Both the position numbers and the translations under genes were made by a program. Below the pieces are notes generated by a model. It ran no database searches. It saw only the letters and a list, made by a program, of their open reading frames with translations, and was not told the DNA's origin. Shown here piece by piece: positions 16,764-23,004 of a stretch of DNA of 23,004 bases; within the stretch, counting starts at the first letter, position 1, and each line of letters starts with the position of its first letter. This DNA comes from a virus. Location: the IMG/VR virus record IMGVR_UViG_3300032605_002123, positions 1 to 23,004 of that record, one strand, 5' to 3'.

Positions 16764-17087
16764 TCACTTGTTCGAGAACAGCGCAATGGTCGCAATGATG
16801 GTGCTGATGATACCGACAATGGCCACCAGCGTCAGCACAGCCGCCACGCCCTTGCCCTGCATCTTCTCCACGGACTCAATCCGGTAGATAAGAGCTTCGT
16901 GCGCCTTCTGGTACTCGCCTCTGGTCATCACGTCGCCCCGTAGCTCGTTGAGCATTTCCAGGCGCTTTTCGAGGGCTTGAGCGGTCAGGTTGAGGATCTT
17001 CTCCCGTTCACGCGACTCGGCTTCGATGGTTGATACCCTATGTTCCAAGCAAACGTCTCCGTTATACAGTTTTTGTTCCTGATTCAT
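16764..17087 (-). CDS. XhlA-like coiled-coil protein with C-terminal membrane anchor (107 aa)
   Basis: The chosen start is ATG 17087 (MNQEQKLYNGDVCLEHRV). The frame is open further upstream, but that part overlaps the 3' end of the 1,249-aa gene and has shadow-like composition. Residues about 15-75 form a heptad-like coiled coil (LEKRLEMLNELRGDVMTRGE, AHEALIYRIESVEK). The C-terminus is one hydrophobic segment (VAAVLTLVAIVGIISTIIAT) followed by LFSNK. This layout is typical of XhlA/haemolysin-like phage lysis accessory proteins coded just before a holin, as here (3 bp). An inner-membrane spanin-like role is an alternative, although the anchor is C-terminal. Confidence 0.65.
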   Translation of the reverse strand: MNQEQKLYNGDVCLEHRVSTIEAESREREKILNLTAQALEKRLEMLNELRGDVMTRGEYQKAHEALIYRIESVEKMQGKGVAAVLTLVAIVGIISTIIATIALFSNK

Positions 17088-17095
17088 GGCACCGT

Positions 17096-20000
17096 TTATT
17101 GGCTTAATATAGCACGACCTAGCTTGGCCTGCCCAAGGTGAATCATGTAAATATTGGTGGAAGGGGTAGGAGGAGTTGGGGTGTTGGTTCGGGCAAATGT
17201 CACGATGACCGAAAGGGTTGAACCGTAGGTGTTGATAGCCGTCGCTTGGACGTTGTTTGTGCCCACCGGATATCCAGTCCCCGTCACCCAGCTTGAGCCG
17301 GTGGCCACGTTGGTCCCGTCCATCGTCCATTGGTAGGAGGTTGCCCCGGTTGCCGACACGGTGAACGTAGCCGAGTTGCCAACCGTTACGCTCTTGCTCA
17401 CGGGCTGGGTCACTATGACAGGCAGGGCCCCGTTGGTCACGTAGAGGTTGGCGTTGGTGGAAACCACCCCGCCGTAGGCGCTGCCGATGTTGACGTAGAC
17501 CACCGTCCCGTTCTCGTTCGTGGTCGACGGTGTGACGCTCACGCTGCTACCGCTGCCGACGTTGGTCCCGTGCCAGCGCCAGTCGTAGGTCAAAGAGGTT
17601 CCCACCGCCGTGACGCTAAACGTCGCCGGTGTCCCCACCCGCACCGTCTGGTCCTTCGGCTGAGAGGTAATAACCGGAGCTGAGTTAGTTGCGGTCACAC
17701 TGATGTCGTCAAAGCCAAAAGCAGTGGGATCGTCCCGGAAACCGAATTGCAGCACAGTACTGCTGCCGGTTGCCTGCACCGTAAATTGCAGGTTAGTCCA
17801 GCCGATGTTTGGAATGTTGGCTTGGTCGAAGATGACGCTGCCGTTCCAGCTTACCTGGAACTCGTTGGGCGTGAGTCCGTCTGGGCTGTTCAGCCACAGC
17901 GACAGCAGGTAGGTCTGTCCGTTGGTCGTTGCCAGAGTCTGCGATAGGTAGCCGAGGGACGTTACAGCTCCCAGGTTTGCTCCGTACGTTCCTGAATGAA
18001 CATCCTTTGCGGCACTGGACACATTATTGTCAGAGGAGCTACCCACAAACGTCCAGCCCGTGAAGTCTCCTGTCTCAAATCCGCCGTTTACCACTAGGCT
18101 GCCGTTCGTGTTGACTACGACATTGGTGATGAGCACGTTGACTGCCGTGGAGGTGATCGCCCCGTACAGGTTAGTGATAACGCACGAGTAGCTGCCGCTC
18201 TGGTTGGTCGTAGCTGGCATGGAGCCGTAAGAAGAAGACGTGGCACCAGCCACTGGCGAGTTATTCGTAGCCCACTGGTAGGACAACGGGGCAGTGCCGC
18301 TCGCGGTCACGCTCACCGTAAAGCCTCCGCTGGTCGAATTGGTTACGCCTGCCGACTGGCTGGCGATGCTGGGCGCGTAGGTGTTCGTCTTGCTGGTAAA
18401 CCAGTAATCCGCCCCGCTCGTCCCCGACGGGTCGAGCGTGCGGGAGTCTGCCGCCAACGTGGCGCTGTATGGCGCGAAGCCAACATCGCTCACGCTGCTC
18501 TGCCCGCTGCCGAAGAAGTTCACCGGGCCACACACATTTGCCAACGCTATTCCTCTCGCCGCACTGCCACTGGTCAGCCAGTAAAGGCCCGTGGATGGAC
18601 TCACAAATGCCGGTGTCCCGACGTAGTTGTGCCCGGCTAAAACCGTTCCGCCGTAGATGCCGTTCCCGGATGTGGCCCCGATGATGTTGTTGGTGAGATA
18701 CCAGGTGCCATTCGCGCTGACGTTGATGGCGTAGGCGTTGGTGCTCAGGATAGTATTGCCAAAGACGTAATTCTTCGTCCCATCGGCCTGCGAATAGAGA
18801 TACATCTGGTCCCCGCTGGCGAACACCGCGCCCCAGCCGTTGCTGTAAACGAGGTTGTTGTAAATCTGGGCATTGTCCGTTCCGCCCGTGCCGTAAACCT
18901 GTATACCTGACGCGCAGTTGTGCCGCGAGACGTTGTTGCGAATCACGTTGTTGGTGCCGCAACCATAAATGCCGTGATCGTAACTCGCATCCACTCCGTT
19001 CCACTCGATCAGGTTATTCTGGATCAGCGTGCCATTCTGTGGGCCGTAGAGGAAAATTCCGTGCCCGAACTGGTGTCCCGCCGCAGCCACGCCGCTGTGA
19101 TCTATCCAGCAGTTCTGCACCGTGCAGTTCGGGCCGCATAACTCGATGCCCGCACCGCCAGCGTGGGTGATGTGCAGGCCGTCAATCGTGACGCTGGACA
19201 CGGTGGATGCTGGCCAGGTGTAGAGTGCCACAGAATAGTCCGTCAAGCTAGTATTAGTGATGACTGCCTTCCACTTGTTCAATGCCTTCACCGTCATGTA
19301 ACTGGCAGGAATGGCCAACCCTCCGCTCTGAGGATAAACTCCATCGAGCAGTGTGACCGTGTTCGATACTCCCGCGCTCGCCAAGGCTGTAGGCAGGCTC
19401 CACGGTGAGGCGAGCGAACCATTCCCGGTGCCGGTTGGTGAGGCGTAGTAAGTGGTTGTACTGGGCGCGTTGGTCGTATAGGCATAGGCTCCAATGTCCC
19501 AAGCGCCGCTTGCAGCACGGGTGTTGCCAGCGTAATCGGTGGTGAAGTAGTTGGAAAGATTCACCCCTTGACCTATCAACGGATTGCTCGGCGGGGCCAG
19601 TCTCATGTTGTTATTCGTCCCGCCGTAGGTGCTGTATCCAACGAAGTCAGGCGATGATGCCCCACTCACATTATCTGCCACTGTGATTGAACCTGTGTCA
19701 TTTGCCCCTATGGAACCGCCGATTCCACCCGCGCAGTTTATCGAGACGTTGTTGTCCACATAGCAGGAAGTCCAAGTGCTTGGATGCACAGTCGAATTGT
19801 AAAGCTGAATGGCGAACACGGCTGGACTGGGAAGGTCCATGATCGTGTTGTTGGCGATCACCACGTCATTCCATACGGTAGGGTTGGCCAATGCCCCACC
19901 ATCAGTCCCAAATTCAATGCCGCGAGTGTAGCCGGTGGGTACTGTATCCCAGCCGATGATGTTGTTGTAGCAACGAACGTGGCTGAAGCCCCCATTGTAA

Positions 20001-20845
20001 CCATCGGCAAACAAGCCCGAGTTGCCCATGTCTATTATGGTGTTGTCGTAAATCTTGATGTAGCTGCTGCCTCCAGTGTCTTGCCATCCGTCCTGGTGAT
20101 TGACGCCTCCGGGCAGGGTGTAGCCAACGATGGTGTTTGAATAGATGCTGTATCCAACGCCTACCACTTGAAAGCAGTCGGCCCCGATAGCCGGGTCTGA
20201 AGTGTGCGGCACCCAGATCGTGTTGTTATGGAATAGGCAGTTGTCCCAAGTTGATCCGCCGCAGGAGACGTAACAGAACGAGTCAGCACTGGCCGATGTG
20301 CATTTCACAAAGCAGCTATCCAACTCGAAATTAACCGCTGAGGGGTAGATATACATATCCCCGGCACTGCTCCCACCGGAACCACCGTTGGGTTGGTAAA
20401 TGTAGCCGAGGTAAACCGTGTTCACCGTTGACCCCAGGTAAAGACAGGTATAGCCAGTAACCTCGAAGTGTTGTTTGCCGTCTCCCGCGTTGCCAGAAAT
20501 GCGAACATACTGAGCGCCATTAAGCCAAATGCCTCCTGCCGTCCCATTGAATATCGCCATGCCATTGTGCGACGAGTCCTGGCCAATCTGGTAGGTCGTG
20601 ATGTTCCCCGCTGAACCCCCGCTGATGCCCCAACTCCCGGAGATGTTGTAAGTGATGCCCGCACCGCCGCTGGTTCCGCCGTCAATGTAAACCGTGCTGC
20701 CTGCCGCCACGCCGCTGGCCGACGAAAGCGAAGTCCACGCATTGGCCCAGCTATTACCGGATGAGTTGTTCCCGTTCGGGCTGACGTAGTAGGTCGCAGC
20801 CCCCGCCGTCAGGGCTGAGAGGAGTAGGGCAAGGAAGATTCTCAT
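17096..20845 (-). CDS. Large beta-helix / Ig-like protein with signal peptide (1,249 aa), probable receptor-binding or secreted protein
   Basis: The start MRIFLALLLSALTAGA is a textbook Sec signal peptide with likely cleavage before ATYYVSPNG. Domains follow in order: a right-handed beta-helix (about 18-455; Asn/Gly-rich repeats such as DNTIIDMGNSGLFADGYNGG), a second one (about 463-815) starting again with TYYASPTG, an Ig-like domain (about 824-910; PLSYQW, GSYSCVITNLYG), a carbohydrate-binding-like domain (about 915-1050; NGGFETGDFTGWT, DDISV), and two more Ig-like domains (about 1055-1135 and 1140-1220). A Pro/Thr linker and a short tail (YMIHLGQAKLGRAILSQ) end the protein. Beta-helix folds bind or cut polysaccharides, so a tailspike is plausible, yet a signal peptide is unusual for a virion protein. 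The Ig repeats resemble those of Verrucomicrobiota secreted proteins. TAA of the 55-aa gene directly abuts its ATG. Confidence 0.85.
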   Translation of the reverse strand: MRIFLALLLSALTAGAATYYVSPNGNNSSGNSWANAWTSLSSASGVAAGSTVYIDGGTSGGAGITYNISGSWGISGGSAGNITTYQIGQDSSHNGMAIFNGTAGGIWLNGAQYVRISGNAGDGKQHFEVTGYTCLYLGSTVNTVYLGYIYQPNGGSGGSSAGDMYIYPSAVNFELDSCFVKCTSASADSFCYVSCGGSTWDNCLFHNNTIWVPHTSDPAIGADCFQVVGVGYSIYSNTIVGYTLPGGVNHQDGWQDTGGSSYIKIYDNTIIDMGNSGLFADGYNGGFSHVRCYNNIIGWDTVPTGYTRGIEFGTDGGALANPTVWNDVVIANNTIMDLPSPAVFAIQLYNSTVHPSTWTSCYVDNNVSINCAGGIGGSIGANDTGSITVADNVSGASSPDFVGYSTYGGTNNNMRLAPPSNPLIGQGVNLSNYFTTDYAGNTRAASGAWDIGAYAYTTNAPSTTTYYASPTGTGNGSLASPWSLPTALASAGVSNTVTLLDGVYPQSGGLAIPASYMTVKALNKWKAVITNTSLTDYSVALYTWPASTVSSVTIDGLHITHAGGAGIELCGPNCTVQNCWIDHSGVAAAGHQFGHGIFLYGPQNGTLIQNNLIEWNGVDASYDHGIYGCGTNNVIRNNVSRHNCASGIQVYGTGGTDNAQIYNNLVYSNGWGAVFASGDQMYLYSQADGTKNYVFGNTILSTNAYAINVSANGTWYLTNNIIGATSGNGIYGGTVLAGHNYVGTPAFVSPSTGLYWLTSGSAARGIALANVCGPVNFFGSGQSSVSDVGFAPYSATLAADSRTLDPSGTSGADYWFTSKTNTYAPSIASQSAGVTNSTSGGFTVSVTASGTAPLSYQWATNNSPVAGATSSSYGSMPATTNQSGSYSCVITNLYGAITSTAVNVLITNVVVNTNGSLVVNGGFETGDFTGWTFVGSSSDNNVSSAAKDVHSGTYGANLGAVTSLGYLSQTLATTNGQTYLLSLWLNSPDGLTPNEFQVSWNGSVIFDQANIPNIGWTNLQFTVQATGSSTVLQFGFRDDPTAFGFDDISVTATNSAPVITSQPKDQTVRVGTPATFSVTAVGTSLTYDWRWHGTNVGSGSSVSVTPSTTNENGTVVYVNIGSAYGGVVSTNANLYVTNGALPVIVTQPVSKSVTVGNSATFTVSATGATSYQWTMDGTNVATGSSWVTGTGYPVGTNNVQATAINTYGSTLSVIVTFARTNTPTPPTPSTNIYMIHLGQAKLGRAILSQ

Positions 20846-21013
20846 TTAATCTCTCCACTCAAACGTGCCGTCCTCTTTTTGCACCACTCGCAAGTCGTAC
20901 TGTATTACCAAGTCTGGATCAGTTGTTTTATTTCCATCCAAGAGGACGCGCTCGCTTTGCATTTCAATCGCCTCTGTCAGAATTATGTCCAGCATGTCTT
21001 TTTGGCTTATCAT
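20846..21013 (-). CDS. Small hypothetical protein (55 aa)
   Basis: The sequence begins MISQKDMLDIILTEAIEMQS and ends KEDGTFEWRD. It is acidic and soluble, with a helix at the start and a beta-strand pattern near the end (DLVIQYDLRVVQ). The start at 21013 is preferred over an ATG at 21043 in the same frame, because ATG 21013 overlaps the TGA of an upstream 19-codon ORF (ATGA) and GGGGGA lies just before it. Its TAA touches the ATG of the 1,249-aa gene. Tight packing and normal composition support a real gene. I recognise no family and assign no function. Confidence 0.6.
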   Translation of the reverse strand: MISQKDMLDIILTEAIEMQSERVLLDGNKTTDPDLVIQYDLRVVQKEDGTFEWRD

Positions 21014-21069
21014 AACAAATCCCCCGCCGTCAGGCACAGGCACAGCAGGATTGAGAGCAGGGGTTTCAT
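21010..21069 (-). CDS. 19-residue hydrophobic leader-like peptide ORF
   Basis: The ORF reads MKPLLSILLCLCLTAGDLL and stops. Its ATG overlaps the TGA of the 368-aa gene (21066-21069), and its own TGA overlaps the ATG of the 55-aa gene (21010-21013). Two successive ATGA overlaps make a chance ORF less likely. The peptide looks like a signal peptide and ends LTAGD, close to the LTAGA of the 1,249-aa signal peptide. It may be a coupling peptide, a small membrane peptide, or what is left of a secreted gene that lost its mature part. Confidence 0.4.
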   Translation of the reverse strand: MKPLLSILLCLCLTAGDLL

Positions 21070-22172
21070 GGAGAAATTGCGTATTTATTGGTCAAATAAT
21101 TGTATAGATTAGTTCTAGCTGACGCTGATGAGAATACGCCCGCGCTTCCAACTCCCCCTAGTATATTGGAATAAGTAACAATTTCGGCAACATCAAATAA
21201 ACAGCTCTGACTCAGATCGTATCTATTTCCAAAAGTGAATCCAGCGTCAGCCTGCGTGCCGATACTATTCGTTCCACTTGCTGAAACATTATTGCTCAGA
21301 ATCCCAGAGCTTGCACCTGAAAACACCAAGTCCAGCACGAACCATTTTCCGGGCAGGGTATAGTAACCCGACGCTGATCCAGCATAGTGCCTATAAGCAC
21401 CACTGACCGCCGAGCTGGTTTCAAAACCATTCCGATAAGAGGTGTTAGTCGAATCGATGATCCAAGTATAAGCAGGTTCCGTTGCAACGGGTATAGAAAT
21501 GACAGCCATGACTTCCTGGGGCTGGTTGGCAAAATACGCTGTATTCACCAAAGCTGAATTGGTGGTCGTCGAGAAATGAACGATGGCATGTCCGTTAAGC
21601 CAGTTATTGCTAACCATAGGAACTCCGGCGCTTCCGATCTTTCTAAGGTTAAAGCCACCCAGCCCAGAGTCAGGCCAATTAGTGATGTAGCCGGTAGCAT
21701 TTGTGCCGGTGATGTTGTCTGCCACCCACCATGCTATGTTGGTTGCCCCCGATAGGTTGGTTGGCGTAATGCTTAATGTCCAAAACGTACTATCTGTATT
21801 GGTAGAGTTCAGACCATTCGAGGCGTTACCGGAACGGCACCGGAAGTGATAGGTTGTCGCCTCGGACAACCCGGTAACATAATTAGATGGCGTTGTGGTA
21901 TTGACATTACTCAGCACCGTTGATCCATAAGCGGTTGTCAGACCGTAATCGACACAGTTATTGGTGGTGGACGGCGAGGTAGTCCAAGATACTCCGGCGC
22001 TGGTTGAGCTTAAAGCCAGCACTTGCACCGATGTGATGGTCGGGCCGGAGCCTGCTGGCGGCACGCTGGTGAACATCGTACCATTAGTTATCACCTGCCC
22101 GGTATATTCTAGGTTGGTTTGAGAATATCCTAAGCCGCAAAGGCAGAACAAAATGACGAAAATGAAGATCAT
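21066..22172 (-). CDS. FN3 / LamG-like protein with signal peptide (368 aa), probable tail or surface-binding protein
   Basis: Residues 1-17 (MIFIFVILFCLCGLGYS) are a Sec-type signal peptide, with the mature start at QTNLEYTG. Residues about 43-135 look like a fibronectin type III domain (SAGVSWTTSPSTTNNCVDYG, then VTGLSEATTYHFRCRSG). From about 145 the chain matches a LamG/concanavalin-like jelly roll (NIAWWVADNITG, ITNWPDSGLGGFNLRK, HAIVHFSTTTNSAL), ending with LYNYLTNKYAISP, a typical end of such domains. These domains bind sugars or proteins. The ATG overlaps the stop of the upstream beta-helix gene (ATGA). GC is visibly lower than in the virion genes on the left. A tail-fibre accessory or phage-coded surface protein is likely, and the signal peptide argues for export. 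Confidence 0.75.
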   Translation of the reverse strand: MIFIFVILFCLCGLGYSQTNLEYTGQVITNGTMFTSVPPAGSGPTITSVQVLALSSTSAGVSWTTSPSTTNNCVDYGLTTAYGSTVLSNVNTTTPSNYVTGLSEATTYHFRCRSGNASNGLNSTNTDSTFWTLSITPTNLSGATNIAWWVADNITGTNATGYITNWPDSGLGGFNLRKIGSAGVPMVSNNWLNGHAIVHFSTTTNSALVNTAYFANQPQEVMAVISIPVATEPAYTWIIDSTNTSYRNGFETSSAVSGAYRHYAGSASGYYTLPGKWFVLDLVFSGASSGILSNNVSASGTNSIGTQADAGFTFGNRYDLSQSCLFDVAEIVTYSNILGGVGSAGVFSSASARTNLYNYLTNKYAISP

Positions 22173-23004
22173 GGATTGTTTGTGGACAAGACCAGCGAAT
22201 AGGTGACTCCGTTATTCGTGAACTTCAAATAACCGCAAACAGTGCTGGTGAAGTTCCCCAGAGTCAGATTTGCCGCGCTGATTACGTTGGTAGCGCTGGC
22301 CAGCGACGTTGCAGTATCGGCATTCCCGTGAAAACCGTTGCCGGCATAAACATCCGGCGCACCCAGACTGACCGTATTCGTTGACTTGCCTACCACAGTC
22401 AATAACTGATTCGTGACATACCATTGAAAAGTTGAGGCTCCAGCATCGGTGATCTTGTTTTGCCCCACGTTATTCACAATGATGGTATTTACCGCCTCGC
22501 TTCCGACTGCTATCGAGCCGTTGTGTGCCGCCGTAGCTCCGTTGAATATGTTGTCAGTGAAAACAGTATTCGTTCCGTGGTTGCTGATTGCATCATAAGC
22601 CCAATCGCCATAGAAAACACTGTTTTGCACGATGGCACTAAGCGGACTGCCGTATGAGGCCAGATAAAGTGCGTAGCCTCCTGTAGCCCCACCGTAGAAC
22701 GAACACCGCTGAAACATCAAAGCCGTGCCACCGTATGCAGCCACTAATATGCCGTTAGTAGGGGGAACAGAAAAGGAGCAACCTTCAAACAGCGTCCCAT
22801 CATTAACACCGTTGATAAACGTTCCGTAACCGTATGTGCTCTGACCATCACCCGTGCAGAAATCGCAATCTCTGAATACCGTATTGGTCGCTCCACCGTT
22901 GAACGTGATGGACACCGGCCCGTTCATAAAACGCACATCTTCAAACAGTTGATTGTTGAACGATCCCACATTGATGCTGTTGGTTTGCGGCGTGACTCCA
23001 TAGA
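22169..23004 (-). CDS. Beta-helix tail-fibre-like protein, C-terminal part (gene starts right of the window)
   Basis: The frame is open to the right edge. Translation upstream of the GTG at 22969 continues as YGVTPQTNSIN without a stop, so that GTG is probably not the start and the N-terminus is missing. The visible part has short repeats of NTVF-D, TLFEGCSF, MFQRCSFYGG and TVFTDNIFNGA, the rungs of a right-handed beta-helix. It then has GNADTATSLASATNV, a Gly-Asn-Ala-x-Thr-Ala-Thr motif common near the C-terminal end of phage tail fibres, and a final strand region YLKFTNNGVTYSLVLSTNNP. It heads the visible part of the right-hand leftward unit and is coupled by ATGA to the FN3/LamG gene. The ligand is unknown. 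Confidence 0.75.
   Translation of the reverse strand, partial: YGVTPQTNSINVGSFNNQLFEDVRFMNGPVSITFNGGATNTVFRDCDFCTGDGQSTYGYGTFINGVNDGTLFEGCSFSVPPTNGILVAAYGGTALMFQRCSFYGGATGGYALYLASYGSPLSAIVQNSVFYGDWAYDAISNHGTNTVFTDNIFNGATAAHNGSIAVGSEAVNTIIVNNVGQNKITDAGASTFQWYVTNQLLTVVGKSTNTVSLGAPDVYAGNGFHGNADTATSLASATNVISAANLTLGNFTSTVCGYLKFTNNGVTYSLVLSTNNP

Noticed and set aside
17088-17330. Upstream extension of the XhlA-like gene to a 188-aa protein
   Set aside because: The extension overlaps the Ig domains of the 1,249-aa gene in another frame, has shadow composition, and ATG 17087 lies right after that gene's stop.
18261-19004. 247-aa minus-strand ORF inside the 1,249-aa gene
   Set aside because: It is an Arg/Gln-rich alternate-frame shadow of the beta-helix coding sequence without any motif.
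21014-21043. Longer 65-aa start for the small gene before the 1,249-aa gene
   Set aside because: The extra ten residues overlap the 19-codon ORF, whereas ATG 21013 has the ATGA overlap and GGGGGA just upstream.
1-23004. tRNA genes, CRISPR arrays, IS elements and att sites
   Set aside because: I looked for cloverleaf-like sequences, regularly spaced repeats, transposase motifs and terminal inverted repeats, and saw none I could support. A proper scan with dedicated software was not possible.

Overview
The window looks like a piece of a tailed phage (or prophage) genome with a podovirus-like virion module: a large terminase subunit, two proteins resembling tail-tube or nozzle components, Gln- and Gly-rich virion-associated proteins, a giant 2,497-residue polyvalent-type protein, a holin-type lysis cassette and beta-helix or LamG-like tail decoration proteins. 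No rRNA, tRNA or host housekeeping gene is seen. The host is probably a Verrucomicrobiota or PVC-group bacterium. This is an inference from the immunoglobulin-like repeats of the 1,249-aa protein (xPxIxxQP starts, PLSYQW cores, GSYSCVITNxYG ends) and its TYYVSPNGN start after a signal peptide, which resemble secreted proteins of that group.

Layout. Bases 1-216 (+) hold the 3' end of a DUF1064-like nuclease gene running in from the left. Bases 213-13144 (-) form one transcription unit read right to left: nozzle-like protein (765 aa), head-tail/tubular-like protein (347 aa), Gly-rich virion protein (268 aa), Gln-rich coiled-coil protein (421 aa) and the giant protein (2,497 aa). Spacings are 3-14 bp or an ATGA overlap. 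Bases 13163-15919 (+) hold terL, alone on this strand and interrupted by an intein. Bases 15916-23004 (-) form a second right-to-left unit: a beta-helix tail protein entering from the right edge, an FN3/LamG-like protein with a signal peptide, a 19-codon hydrophobic ORF, a 55-aa protein, the 1,249-aa beta-helix/Ig protein, then four small genes (coiled-coil/TM protein, holin-like protein, exported protein, 75-aa protein). Many junctions in this second unit are ATGA overlaps or 3-bp gaps. No stretch longer than 300 bases lacks a gene. No portal, capsid, small terminase, endolysin or integrase is visible.

The most unusual feature is in terL. A 303-residue class 1-type intein sits directly after the Walker B acidic pair. 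About 70% of the intein is overprinted, in the +1 frame of the same strand, by a complete 213-aa homing-endonuclease-type protein with a Cys4 finger, an NNPM DNA-binding segment and a Vsr-like nuclease domain. The endonuclease is bounded by its own in-frame stops, so it is not fused to the intein. The terminase/intein frame stays open through the whole overlap and even encodes the C-terminal splicing motifs on bases also used by the endonuclease. A promoter-like element upstream of the endonuclease ATG closely resembles one upstream of a terL ATG, which suggests that each is expressed from its own start. GC content dips over the intein and its flanks relative to the outer parts of terL, which fits acquisition by homing with co-conversion.
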